Assembly (NCBI GenBank): GCA_964432985.1
Contig: CAYSPT010000025.1
Span: 1-64,000 of the forward strand
DNA length: 64,000 nt
Direction: 5' to 3'
DNA from: CAYSPT01 sp964432985
GTDB taxonomy: Bacteria; Muiribacteriota; CAYSPT01
Shown: piece by piece, positions 57,036 through 64,000 of the stretch
Layout of the letters: every line of letters begins with the position of its first letter
Position numbering within the stretch: the stretch's first letter is position 1
Translations under genes and position numbers: made by a program
The notes under the pieces: generated by a model
Databases searched by the model: none
Told to the model about the DNA's origin: nothing
Seen by the model: only the letters and a program-made list of their open reading frames with translations

Positions 57036-58781
57036 ATGAAACTTTACACAAAGATAATCATTGGCATGGTCGCAGGTATCCTGGTGGGAATACTATTTGG
57101 GAAAACCGGATTTTTCATGCCCCGGGACCGCCTCACTGTAATTCCCGATCTGGGTCGCCAGCTTCTGGATAAACCAGAACCCGGTGCAACGTCCACATCC
57201 TTCCCCCTGGACGTCACCGATCTGGCCATTGAGAACATCAGTAGAACAGGCGGCACGACCTACTATCAGGTAACGCTTGAAGCCGTGGCCGAAACTCCTG
57301 AGCGGGACGGTTTCATGCTCAAGGACGCTGATACCGAAATCCGGAAGAACTGGATTATATTTGATGAATCAGCCACCAGAAAACCGTTTTACTACCTCAC
57401 GCCGAGTGTTCACGCTGCCGGTGAGCGGATACCTCCCCATATGCAGAAGGTGCCTATTCTCGAAACACGGGCCATCGCCAGCGAAACCTGGCTCAAGGTG
57501 AGGCTGCCCAAGGGAGAAGGCCGTGATGAGATAAAAGGATGGCTGGCGGGAGATGAGCGTATAATCCAATACTCATCTTCGGGGGGAAGGCTGCTGGAGT
57601 ACCTGGGGATTCTCGGTAACATATTTCTCCTCATGATCAGCATGATCGTCGTTCCTCTTATCTTCTGCTCACTTACGGTTGCCGTGGGGGGACTCGGAAA
57701 CATCCGCCAGCTGGGGCGCCTGGGAGGCAAGACCTTCGTATTCTTTATGGGAACCACCGTGTGCGCCATCATCATCGGTCTGCTCCTGGCCAACATAGTA
57801 AAACCGGGGACATACATGTCGGAGATCGACAAGGCCAGGCTTCTGCTGGAATTTCAGGGAGGAGCCAGCCAGAGGCTGGTGGCTGTTCAGGGACAGGAAG
57901 CGAGCCTGCTCACCTTTATTAAACAGTTCGTGACCCAGATAATTCCCAAGAACCCGGTAAGAGCGGCGGTGGAAGGCGAGATTCTGCAGGTGCTGTTCTT
58001 TGCCATATTGTTCGGACTGACCATCGCCATGCTGCCCGAAGACAAATCGAAGATGCTGGTCAAGTTTTTTGATGGAGTTAATGAATCTCTGATTCTGATG
58101 GTCAGCATCATCATGCAATTCGCACCGCTGGGGGTCTTCGGGCTGATCGCCAAGATAGTGGGCGCTAGCGGTTTCGGAATTCTGAAAACACTGCTGGTCT
58201 ACGCCCTGGTGGTCCTGGGGGGACTGACTCTTCATGTCTTCCTGGTTTACTGCCCGCTGGTGTACCTATTCAGCCGGATAAATCCCTTCAACCTGTTGAA
58301 GGCCATCCGCCAGGCGCAGCTCATCGCCTTCGGGACCTCTTCCAGCTCCGCCACCTTTCCCGTGACCAAGCGCTGCGTGGAGGATAACCTGAACGTCTCC
58401 AGCAAGATTAGCAGTTTTGTGCTTCCCCTGGGAACCACCATCAACATGGACGGTACCGCGCTGTACCAGGGAGTGGCGACGCTCTTTATCGCCCAGGTTT
58501 TTGGTATGGACCTGTCCTTTTTTCAGCAGGCGACTATCGTGATAACCGCCACCCTGGCTTCGGTTGGCGCGGCGGGGGTTCCGGGAGTGGGGCTCATTAC
58601 CCTGACCATGATTCTCATCAGCATCGGTATTCCCACTGAAGGAATCGCGCTCATCCTGGGGGTCGACCGGTTCCTGGATATGTTCCGCACCATGGTCAAC
58701 GTGACGGGGGACTCCTCATGCACGGTCATAATAGCGGCCACAGAGGGTGAAGAACCACGTTTCATTCCCGAGAGTGATTAG
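57036..58781 (+). CDS. Acidic amino acid:cation symporter with large extracytoplasmic insertion
   Basis: 581 residues of the dicarboxylate/amino acid:cation symporter (SDF, GltP/GltPh) family. GTSSSSATFPVT is the HP1 tip, LPLGTTINMDGTALYQG the NMDGT motif, and DRFLDMFRTMVNVTGD carries D548, R551, N555 and D559, equal to GltPh Asp394, Arg397, Asn401 and Asp405. The Asp binds the amino group and the Arg the side-chain carboxylate, so glutamate or aspartate is predicted rather than a plain dicarboxylate. Between the first helix (4-26) and the next helix at about 186 there is an extra ~135-residue loop, partly SH3b-like. GAGAGGA five bases before ATG 57036 fixes the start. Confidence 0.9.
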   Translation: MKLYTKIIIGMVAGILVGILFGKTGFFMPRDRLTVIPDLGRQLLDKPEPGATSTSFPLDVTDLAIENISRTGGTTYYQVTLEAVAETPERDGFMLKDADTEIRKNWIIFDESATRKPFYYLTPSVHAAGERIPPHMQKVPILETRAIASETWLKVRLPKGEGRDEIKGWLAGDERIIQYSSSGGRLLEYLGILGNIFLLMISMIVVPLIFCSLTVAVGGLGNIRQLGRLGGKTFVFFMGTTVCAIIIGLLLANIVKPGTYMSEIDKARLLLEFQGGASQRLVAVQGQEASLLTFIKQFVTQIIPKNPVRAAVEGEILQVLFFAILFGLTIAMLPEDKSKMLVKFFDGVNESLILMVSIIMQFAPLGVFGLIAKIVGASGFGILKTLLVYALVVLGGLTLHVFLVYCPLVYLFSRINPFNLLKAIRQAQLIAFGTSSSSATFPVTKRCVEDNLNVSSKISSFVLPLGTTINMDGTALYQGVATLFIAQVFGMDLSFFQQATIVITATLASVGAAGVPGVGLITLTMILISIGIPTEGIALILGVDRFLDMFRTMVNVTGDSSCTVIIAATEGEEPRFIPESD

Positions 58782-58938
58782 TAGCCCGCGAGTGATTACC
58801 CCTTTTGTTACATATACTGCTGTTCCAATGACAATTGGACTGTAAGTGTGTAGTTAGAGTATATATAGTAAAGAATAAAAGCGATGATGCTTCTGGACAA
58901 GATCTCGCACTCCCTCGCAGTATGACCACATCTTAACC
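58782..58938. other. Intergenic region before the glutamate aminomutase gene
   Basis: About 155 bases with AT-rich TATATA stretches (58860s) and TTGGAC near 58834, a possible promoter; no gene. Confidence 0.3.
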
Positions 58939-60762
58939 ATGAAATCTGAAGTGAAATGGAAACTAATGAAAAAAAAATGGCAAGAATGCTGGGACTCAGG
59001 AAAAGAAATCTACGTTCTTTTAAAAGGAAGTGACACGTTAGAAGGTGCCAGGGTAAAAATTGTTAACTATCTTGAAGCCCTGGATTGGACATACCGCCGA
59101 GACCTCGACAAGATCTCATCGTGGAATTATTTTTTGTTTAAAGAATCGATTCGCTGTATAAAAAATATTATTTCCCTGCGAAATGAACGTTTCGCGGACA
59201 ACTCATCATTGGAAATACTATGGAATGCCGCCAGAACCGGGAAAGCGGACGTAACCGATGATTTCATTGATGAGTTCGTTCATCTGTTTAAAGCCATAAA
59301 AGGGAAATCAAATGTTTATCCATCCCAATTTTTAAAGGGTATTGAGCCGCCTGATTTTGATTATTGCAGGGGGAGAGAAGCGGCTTTGAAGCGATCGGAT
59401 TATCTCGATCAAATGGGTCTGAGAATGAATGAATTCCTGGTGAAATACCCGAGCGGTCTGACACCCGAGGTCAAAAAAAAGCGAGCCAGGAACAAAACAA
59501 GAATACTTAAACAACTCGGCGCTACCGACGAGGATTGGGCCGACTGGAAATGGCAATTCGAAAATGTTTTCAAAGATAAAAACGGGCTGAAAATAATTGA
59601 AAAAATAATAAAGCTGAAACCCGAGGAAAAAAAAGGGATTGCCCTGGCTATTGAGAATGATGTCCCCTTCGGAGTGACACCCTACTATCTTCACCTCATG
59701 GATCGTAAACCCAACGGTCTCGATTCTGCGGTCAGGAAACAGGTATTTCCACCTCCCGGTTATGTTGAAACCATGATTGCCCATAAAGAGGACAGACAAG
59801 CGGTATTTGACTTTATGCGTGAATGTGACACCTCCCCCCTCAAGCTGGTCACCCGCCGTTACCCTAAAGTAGCTATTATCAAACCGTACGATTCATGCCC
59901 GCAGATCTGCGTCTACTGCCAAAGGAACTGGGAAATCACTTCCCCGTTCATGAAGGAGGCCCTGGCTCCGAAGGAACAAATTGACAGTGCCATAGACTGG
60001 TTTGCCGAACACGACCAGATTATGGATGTGCTGCTGACCGGTGGAGATCCATTGGTAATGGACGACAACCTGATTGATTACATATTGAGCCGTTTCTCCC
60101 AGATCCCCCATATTCAAAATATCAGGATCGCCACCCGTATGCCGATAACCGTGCCCCAGAGGATTACGAAGGACCTCTGCGAGATTTTTTCCAGGTATTA
60201 CCAGGCGGGCAAACAAACGCTGTGCCTGGTTACCCATATATCCCATCCTTACGAAATTACCCTTGAGACCGCTAAAGCCATCAAACGAATCAAGATGACC
60301 GGGATGCACGTCTACAACCAGCAGGTATTCACTTTCTGGAACAGCCGACGTTTTGAATCTGTTGCCCTGAGAACTTCAGTCAAACAGATCGGAATCGATC
60401 CTTATTACTGCTTCAATATGAAAGGGAAGTCCGAGATTGAAGAATACGCGGTACCGGTAGCCAGAATCCTGCAGGAGCGTAAAGAGGAGGCCCGGCTGCT
60501 GCCCGGTATATTCCGAACCGATGAAGCGGTATTCAATGTCCCGTTATTGGGTAAGAATCACCTGAGAGGGTGGCAGGACCATGAACTGATTTCCATCCTG
60601 CCCGATGGTAGAAGAGTGTATTCTTTCCATCCCTGGGAAAAAAATATAACACGAGTTATGCCTTATATCTATACGGATGTTCCTATCGGGAAGTACCTGG
60701 AGGAAATTAAAAAGCGAGGGGAAAATCCGGAGGATTACAAGAGCATCTGGTATTATTATTAG
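58939..60762 (+). CDS. eam: KamA-family radical SAM aminomutase, probably glutamate 2,3-aminomutase
   Basis: 607 residues. The 4Fe-4S motif is CPQICVYC (C320, C324, C327) and the PLP lysine K539 sits in LLGKNH, as in lysine 2,3-aminomutase. The two Asp of lysine 2,3-aminomutase that bind the substrate's epsilon-amino group (Asp293 and Asp330 in Clostridium subterminale) are Lys495 (YYCFNMK) and Asn533 (FNVP). Lys plus Asn at these positions is the published hallmark of glutamate 2,3-aminomutase from Clostridioides difficile, which makes beta-glutamate. About 300 N-terminal residues precede the motif, a longer lead than in lysine enzymes. No Shine-Dalgarno sequence precedes ATG 58939. Substrate is a strong inference, not proven. 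Confidence 0.8.
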   Translation: MKSEVKWKLMKKKWQECWDSGKEIYVLLKGSDTLEGARVKIVNYLEALDWTYRRDLDKISSWNYFLFKESIRCIKNIISLRNERFADNSSLEILWNAARTGKADVTDDFIDEFVHLFKAIKGKSNVYPSQFLKGIEPPDFDYCRGREAALKRSDYLDQMGLRMNEFLVKYPSGLTPEVKKKRARNKTRILKQLGATDEDWADWKWQFENVFKDKNGLKIIEKIIKLKPEEKKGIALAIENDVPFGVTPYYLHLMDRKPNGLDSAVRKQVFPPPGYVETMIAHKEDRQAVFDFMRECDTSPLKLVTRRYPKVAIIKPYDSCPQICVYCQRNWEITSPFMKEALAPKEQIDSAIDWFAEHDQIMDVLLTGGDPLVMDDNLIDYILSRFSQIPHIQNIRIATRMPITVPQRITKDLCEIFSRYYQAGKQTLCLVTHISHPYEITLETAKAIKRIKMTGMHVYNQQVFTFWNSRRFESVALRTSVKQIGIDPYYCFNMKGKSEIEEYAVPVARILQERKEEARLLPGIFRTDEAVFNVPLLGKNHLRGWQDHELISILPDGRRVYSFHPWEKNITRVMPYIYTDVPIGKYLEEIKKRGENPEDYKSIWYYY

Positions 60763-61055
60763 CCCGGATCAATTAAGAATTAACAAAGCTTGACCTTATT
60801 TTCCTAACTTCTTGCTTGAGGGCAGGACGCCTAGCACTAAATGACGATCAGCTGTATAGTGGGTTGACAACGTCATGATTCAAGACCTGACCCCAAAAAT
60901 CACCCGTTTTCTGCCCGCCCCTGGATCGTCCACGGAAAGCTCTCCCGAGGTAGTTACCGACCTCAAAGTTTAGTGTTGATACATCGAGCTGGCAATACTA
61001 GAATGATGCACGCAGACTAAGATGTTTATGTCTTATATATAGGGGCGATGATACT
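60763..61055. other. Leader of the glutamine synthetase-like gene
   Basis: About 290 bases without a gene. It includes the promoter at 60976-61004 and a second TTGACA (60872-60877) lacking a good -10. Confidence 0.4.
60976..61004 (+). promoter_or_regulatory. Promoter of the glutamine synthetase-like gene
   Basis: TTGATA (60976-60981), 17 bases, TAGAAT (60999-61004). The start of transcription would lie near 61011, about 45 bases before TTG 61056. Confidence 0.55.
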
Positions 61056-62411
61056 TTGGCGACTATTGCGGATATCGTGAAAAAATTAGAGGAAAAAGAT
61101 TTCAGCAGCATTACGGATATCGTAAATCAATTAGAAAAAACGGACTTCACCAAGATATTTTTTACCGATCTGAACGGCCGGATCATGAATCTACCGATAA
61201 ATCCCGATAACATTGAATCCATCATTGCAAATGGAATCGGTTTTGACGGAAGTTCTGTGGCCGGATTCGCAACGGTTGACAGCAGCGACAGGCTTCTTTT
61301 TCCCAATCCGGACAGTTTCCGAATGGTTGAATTTATGAATGAAAAACTGGGATTCTTTATCGGCCATGTTTACAACGACCTGAACTCGCGTGCGCAGGTC
61401 GATCCCCGGGCTGTCCTGGAAGATGTCCTGGAAAAAGCCGACACAGAGTATGGCTTCAAGTTCCTGGCTGGGCCTGAACATGAGTTTTTTATCCTTGCCG
61501 AAGATGAATCCGGTCAAAAAATCCATTCTGACCAGGCCGGTTATTTTCAAGCTTCTCCCCATGATAAGGGAGAATTTGTGCGAAACAAGATTATTAACGT
61601 ACTTAAAGCATGCGGAATTCGGTTCGAGAAAGCACATCATGAGGTTACTCCTTCACAGCATGAAATCAACCTGGAGTGCACAGACCCCTTGGCCGCCGCT
61701 GACCGTACCGTACTTTTCAATTTCATAACCCAAAAAGTAGCCGAGGAGTTCGGTTATCACGCGACTTTCATGGCCAAACCATTTGACAACTTCAATCGCA
61801 ACGCCTTTCATTTGCATCTTTCCATACAGGATCGGGATGGGAAAAATGTGCTTTCCAATGGCGATGACGGAAATATCATCAGCCGTACCGGGAGACAATT
61901 TATCGGTGGGATCCTGAAATATGCCCGGGAAACCTCCATCATCATGGCCTCGACATTCAATTCATACAAGGCGTACGTACTGGATAAGGAAGCGCCGGTT
62001 GTCATTGGCTGGGGTTTCAAAAACAGGAGTTCGATGGTCAGAATACCGTATACTCATGATCCCCGAAGCCTACGAATCGAGTTGAGAAGCCCTGATCCAG
62101 CCGGCAATCCGTACCTGCAGATGGCGCTCTTGATCCACATGGGGCTGAAAGGCATAAAAGAAGATCTCGACTGTGGACGGCCGGATGTCGGTAATACCTA
62201 TAAAAGGAAATTCAAATACCGTGTCTGGGACAAGCGGTTTTTACCTAAAAGTATGTATGAAGCTCTGGTGGAAGCCGAAAGGAGCAAATTTCTAAAAGGA
62301 GTTTTGGGGCAGCAGATTTACGAAACCTACATGGATCTCAAAATTAATGACTGGGAAGATCACCGGGTTCATGTTACCCAAAGAGAACTCGATAAATACT
62401 TGAGTGTATAG
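61056..62411 (+). CDS. Divergent type I glutamine synthetase, candidate beta-glutamine synthetase
   Basis: 451 residues with most GSI landmarks: FTDLNGRIMNLP, GFDGSSVAGF, AGPEHEFFI, HHEVTPSQHEINLE, NRSSMVRIP and LRSPDPAGNPYLQMA. The amino-acid-binding loop, NGSGMHxH in ordinary enzymes, reads NRNAFHLH (N247-H254): Gly-Ser-Gly-Met is replaced by Arg-Asn-Ala-Phe. Since this loop contacts the amino group of glutamate, a substrate with a shifted amino group (beta-glutamate) or another gamma-carboxylate is plausible. The start is TTG 61056 with AGGGG ten bases upstream; no in-frame ATG fits. It lies between two KamA-family genes. Ordinary glutamine synthetase activity is the main alternative. Confidence 0.88.
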   Translation: MATIADIVKKLEEKDFSSITDIVNQLEKTDFTKIFFTDLNGRIMNLPINPDNIESIIANGIGFDGSSVAGFATVDSSDRLLFPNPDSFRMVEFMNEKLGFFIGHVYNDLNSRAQVDPRAVLEDVLEKADTEYGFKFLAGPEHEFFILAEDESGQKIHSDQAGYFQASPHDKGEFVRNKIINVLKACGIRFEKAHHEVTPSQHEINLECTDPLAAADRTVLFNFITQKVAEEFGYHATFMAKPFDNFNRNAFHLHLSIQDRDGKNVLSNGDDGNIISRTGRQFIGGILKYARETSIIMASTFNSYKAYVLDKEAPVVIGWGFKNRSSMVRIPYTHDPRSLRIELRSPDPAGNPYLQMALLIHMGLKGIKEDLDCGRPDVGNTYKRKFKYRVWDKRFLPKSMYEALVEAERSKFLKGVLGQQIYETYMDLKINDWEDHRVHVTQRELDKYLSV

Positions 62412-62433
62412 CCCGGGATAAGGAGAACATGTA

Positions 62434-63507
62434 ATGGAAGAATGGGCCGAACAACTTCGCAACAGCGTCAATACTCTTGACCGCTTGAAAGCGTTTATTA
62501 CGGTCACTCCGGAAGAAGAGAAGGCCATAAATACTCTCGACACCCAATGGGGGACGACTCCCTACTTTGCTTCCTTGATGGATCCGGACGACCCAGAATG
62601 TCCAATACGCAGGCAGGTTATTCCATCCATGAAAGAAACGGAGAATCAATATGGAATTCCCAACTACCTGATCTGGAAGGAAAACCGTGACACCGATGAG
62701 ATCAGGCCGGACAGTATTGCCAGACAGTATCATGACCGCATTGCTTTTACCGTTACTGATATCTGCGCGAACTACTGCCGGCACTGTTTTCGTAAAGAAC
62801 TCGTGGTCGACCGTGGTCTCAAGCTCCGTTTCGATACCGAAGAGGGAATAGAGTGGATCCGTGAGCATGAGGAAATTCGGGATATTCTCATCACCGGCGG
62901 CGATCCGTTCCTGCTTTCGGATGACAAGATCGAATATCTCATTCGCAAACTGCGGGAAATACCACATATCCAGATGATCCGTTTTGGTACACGCTTACCG
63001 GTTGTTCTACCCCATCGAATTACCGCCGGTCTCATGAAGGTTCTGAGCGGCTATCACCGGATACCTATCTGGGTGAATACGCAATGCAATCATCCCAAAG
63101 AAATCACGGAAAAGATGGCCAGAGCTGTTTTCGATCTCCTGTCATGCGGGGTCAACGTGGGCAACCAGGCTGTCCTGCTTAAAGGAATCAACGATGATGT
63201 GGCCACCTTCAGGGAATTGCACCAGAAGCTATTGACGGTTCGCATCAGACCTTATTATGTCTTTTACTGTGAACCGACACCCGGTATCGATCATTTCCGG
63301 ACACCGGTTGAGAAGGGAGCAGAGCTCATTCGAGATGCCCTGCGCGGTTTTACTACCGGCCTGGCCCAGCCCATGTATGTCATTGCGACCAACATCGGTA
63401 AAATCCCCCTGATGCCGGATTATTACATCATCGATAAGAATGAAAAAGAATACCAGTTGAGAAACTACCAGGGTATCTGCACTTCCATGCCGACTATACC
63501 GGAATAA
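62434..63507 (+). CDS. Second KamA-family radical SAM aminomutase, unknown substrate
   Basis: 357 residues. Radical SAM motif CANYCRHC (C111, C115, C118) and PLP lysine K323 (NIGKIP) are present. At the positions of lysine 2,3-aminomutase Asp293 and Asp330 it has Glu280 (YCEPTPG) and Ala318 (VIATNIG), so neither the lysine pocket (Asp/Asp) nor the glutamate pocket (Lys/Asn) is intact. EpmB-like or beta-amino-acid aminomutases with other substrates are possible. AAGGAG eight bases before the ATG, and 22 bases after the glutamine synthetase gene, give a tight operon. Confidence 0.85.
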   Translation: MEEWAEQLRNSVNTLDRLKAFITVTPEEEKAINTLDTQWGTTPYFASLMDPDDPECPIRRQVIPSMKETENQYGIPNYLIWKENRDTDEIRPDSIARQYHDRIAFTVTDICANYCRHCFRKELVVDRGLKLRFDTEEGIEWIREHEEIRDILITGGDPFLLSDDKIEYLIRKLREIPHIQMIRFGTRLPVVLPHRITAGLMKVLSGYHRIPIWVNTQCNHPKEITEKMARAVFDLLSCGVNVGNQAVLLKGINDDVATFRELHQKLLTVRIRPYYVFYCEPTPGIDHFRTPVEKGAELIRDALRGFTTGLAQPMYVIATNIGKIPLMPDYYIIDKNEKEYQLRNYQGICTSMPTIPE

Positions 63508-63600
63508 CCTGAAGTTCTTAAGCACGAAGCATAGGTCGCTCCCTGCTCCTTCGGCCGTTCAAACATATCAGGATTAGCCGTAGTTTTTTTTTATTATCTG

Positions 63601-63629
63601 TTCGTCTATTTCGAGAGTTCCCCTATAAT
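63601..63629 (+). promoter_or_regulatory. Promoter of the right-edge gene
   Basis: TTCGTC (63601-63606), 17 bases, perfect TATAAT (63624-63629). The -35 is weak. Confidence 0.45.
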
Positions 63630-63660
63630 GTCGTTTCCAGAGCGGAGGCAGTCATCACGT

Positions 63661-64000
63661 ATGGAAGTTCGAGTCACCAGGATCTCCGACCTTGGCCACG
63701 CCAACCTGTTTGCGGCTTATCCCATCGTCGACGTTGAAACCCGGCAACTCCTGAAAGACGTTGATTGGGACAGCAGACGACTGACACCAACCGTGGTAGG
63801 CATTTTCTTTAAGAACCTCATTATCCAGATTATCCGCCGCACCTCAAACGCCATGCTCGAAATGAGCCGGAAGGTAGCCTATGAGCTGGAGTCTGTCCGA
63901 AAACCGTTCCTGGCCTTTAACTGCGATTTTGACAAATTTGTCATTTATGGTTTGTGCGGTATCTACTACCCGTTCATGGACATCCAGGAGTATTACGGTC
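63661..64000 (+). CDS. Hypothetical protein, 3' end outside the window
   Basis: The frame from ATG 63661 is open to the last base (113 codons). GGAGG lies 12 bases upstream and a TATAAT box 32 bases upstream. The visible part (MEVRVTRISDLGHANLFAAY ... DFDKFVIYGLCGIYYPFMD) is not recognised. It has no signal peptide. The right end is cut by the window. Confidence 0.65.
   Translation, partial: MEVRVTRISDLGHANLFAAYPIVDVETRQLLKDVDWDSRRLTPTVVGIFFKNLIIQIIRRTSNAMLEMSRKVAYELESVRKPFLAFNCDFDKFVIYGLCGIYYPFMDIQEYYG

Noticed and set aside
1..64000. tRNA, rRNA, transposase, integrase, reverse transcriptase or prophage genes
   Set aside because: I searched by eye for their motifs on both strands and saw none.

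Overview
The window looks like a scaffold (three runs of exactly 100 Ns at 11727-11826, 14380-14479 and 40788-40887) from an uncultured, probably anaerobic or facultative, two-membrane bacterium. Exported proteins with outer-membrane-barrel C-termini, a lipoprotein-free alpha-2-macroglobulin, prepilin-like genes and a flagellar hook gene point to a diderm. Oxygen-sensitive NrdD/NrdG, ThyX and radical-SAM aminomutases point to an anaerobic life style. The abundance of WD40/HEAT Ser/Thr kinases, class III cyclases and cyclic-nucleotide-binding proteins is typical of signalling-rich environmental lineages (for example Riflebacteria-, Wallbacteria- or spirochaete-like groups), but I cannot fix the phylum from sequence alone. 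No rRNA, tRNA, CRISPR, transposase or phage gene was seen.

Layout. 1-22.5 kb is a signalling region: a 5'-truncated WD40 protein, an exported glycine-rich protein, a short cyclase-domain protein with two leader hairpins, a 1,320-residue exported protein with a possible caspase-like Cys/His dyad, a 1,680-residue HEAT-kinase-WD40 receptor, a PAS-cyclase with an overlapping tiny zinc-finger ORF, an M29 aminopeptidase, nitroreductase, a membrane endonuclease/exonuclease/phosphatase-fold protein, a double cNMP-binding protein, an M28 peptidase, a zinc-ribbon/pilin-like protein whose translation start is tandemly triplicated, MscS, and an RsbW/STAS pair. 22.5-35.2 kb holds a 1,995-residue alpha-2-macroglobulin, an outer-membrane-type protein, oligopeptidase B, a stand-alone SpoT-type HD hydrolase and a phospholipase D-family protein. 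35.4-45.3 kb holds an isolated flgE, nrdG-nrdD with a structured leader RNA, a divergent transcript that starts with a 58-bp tandem array of micro-ORFs before a nucleotidyltransferase gene, and a dCMP deaminase-thyX pair. 45.9-51.6 kb is a prepilin-like operon read leftwards from one promoter. 51.8-56 kb holds miaA, pepD, a small membrane protein and a glycosyltransferase.

56-63.5 kb is the most coherent metabolic block: an N-formylglutamate amidohydrolase-like gene, an acidic-amino-acid:cation symporter with the glutamate-binding Asp and Arg and a large extracytoplasmic insertion, a KamA-family enzyme with the Lys/Asn pocket of glutamate 2,3-aminomutase, a divergent glutamine synthetase and a second KamA-family enzyme with a different pocket (Glu/Ala). 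I infer a glutamate-to-beta-glutamate (and possibly beta-glutamine) route, perhaps for a compatible solute. A last gene runs off the right edge.

Several genes (miaA, 28788, 56913) have a good -10 box only 8-9 bases from the start codon and no ribosome binding site, suggesting that leaderless transcripts are used beside ordinary Shine-Dalgarno starts.
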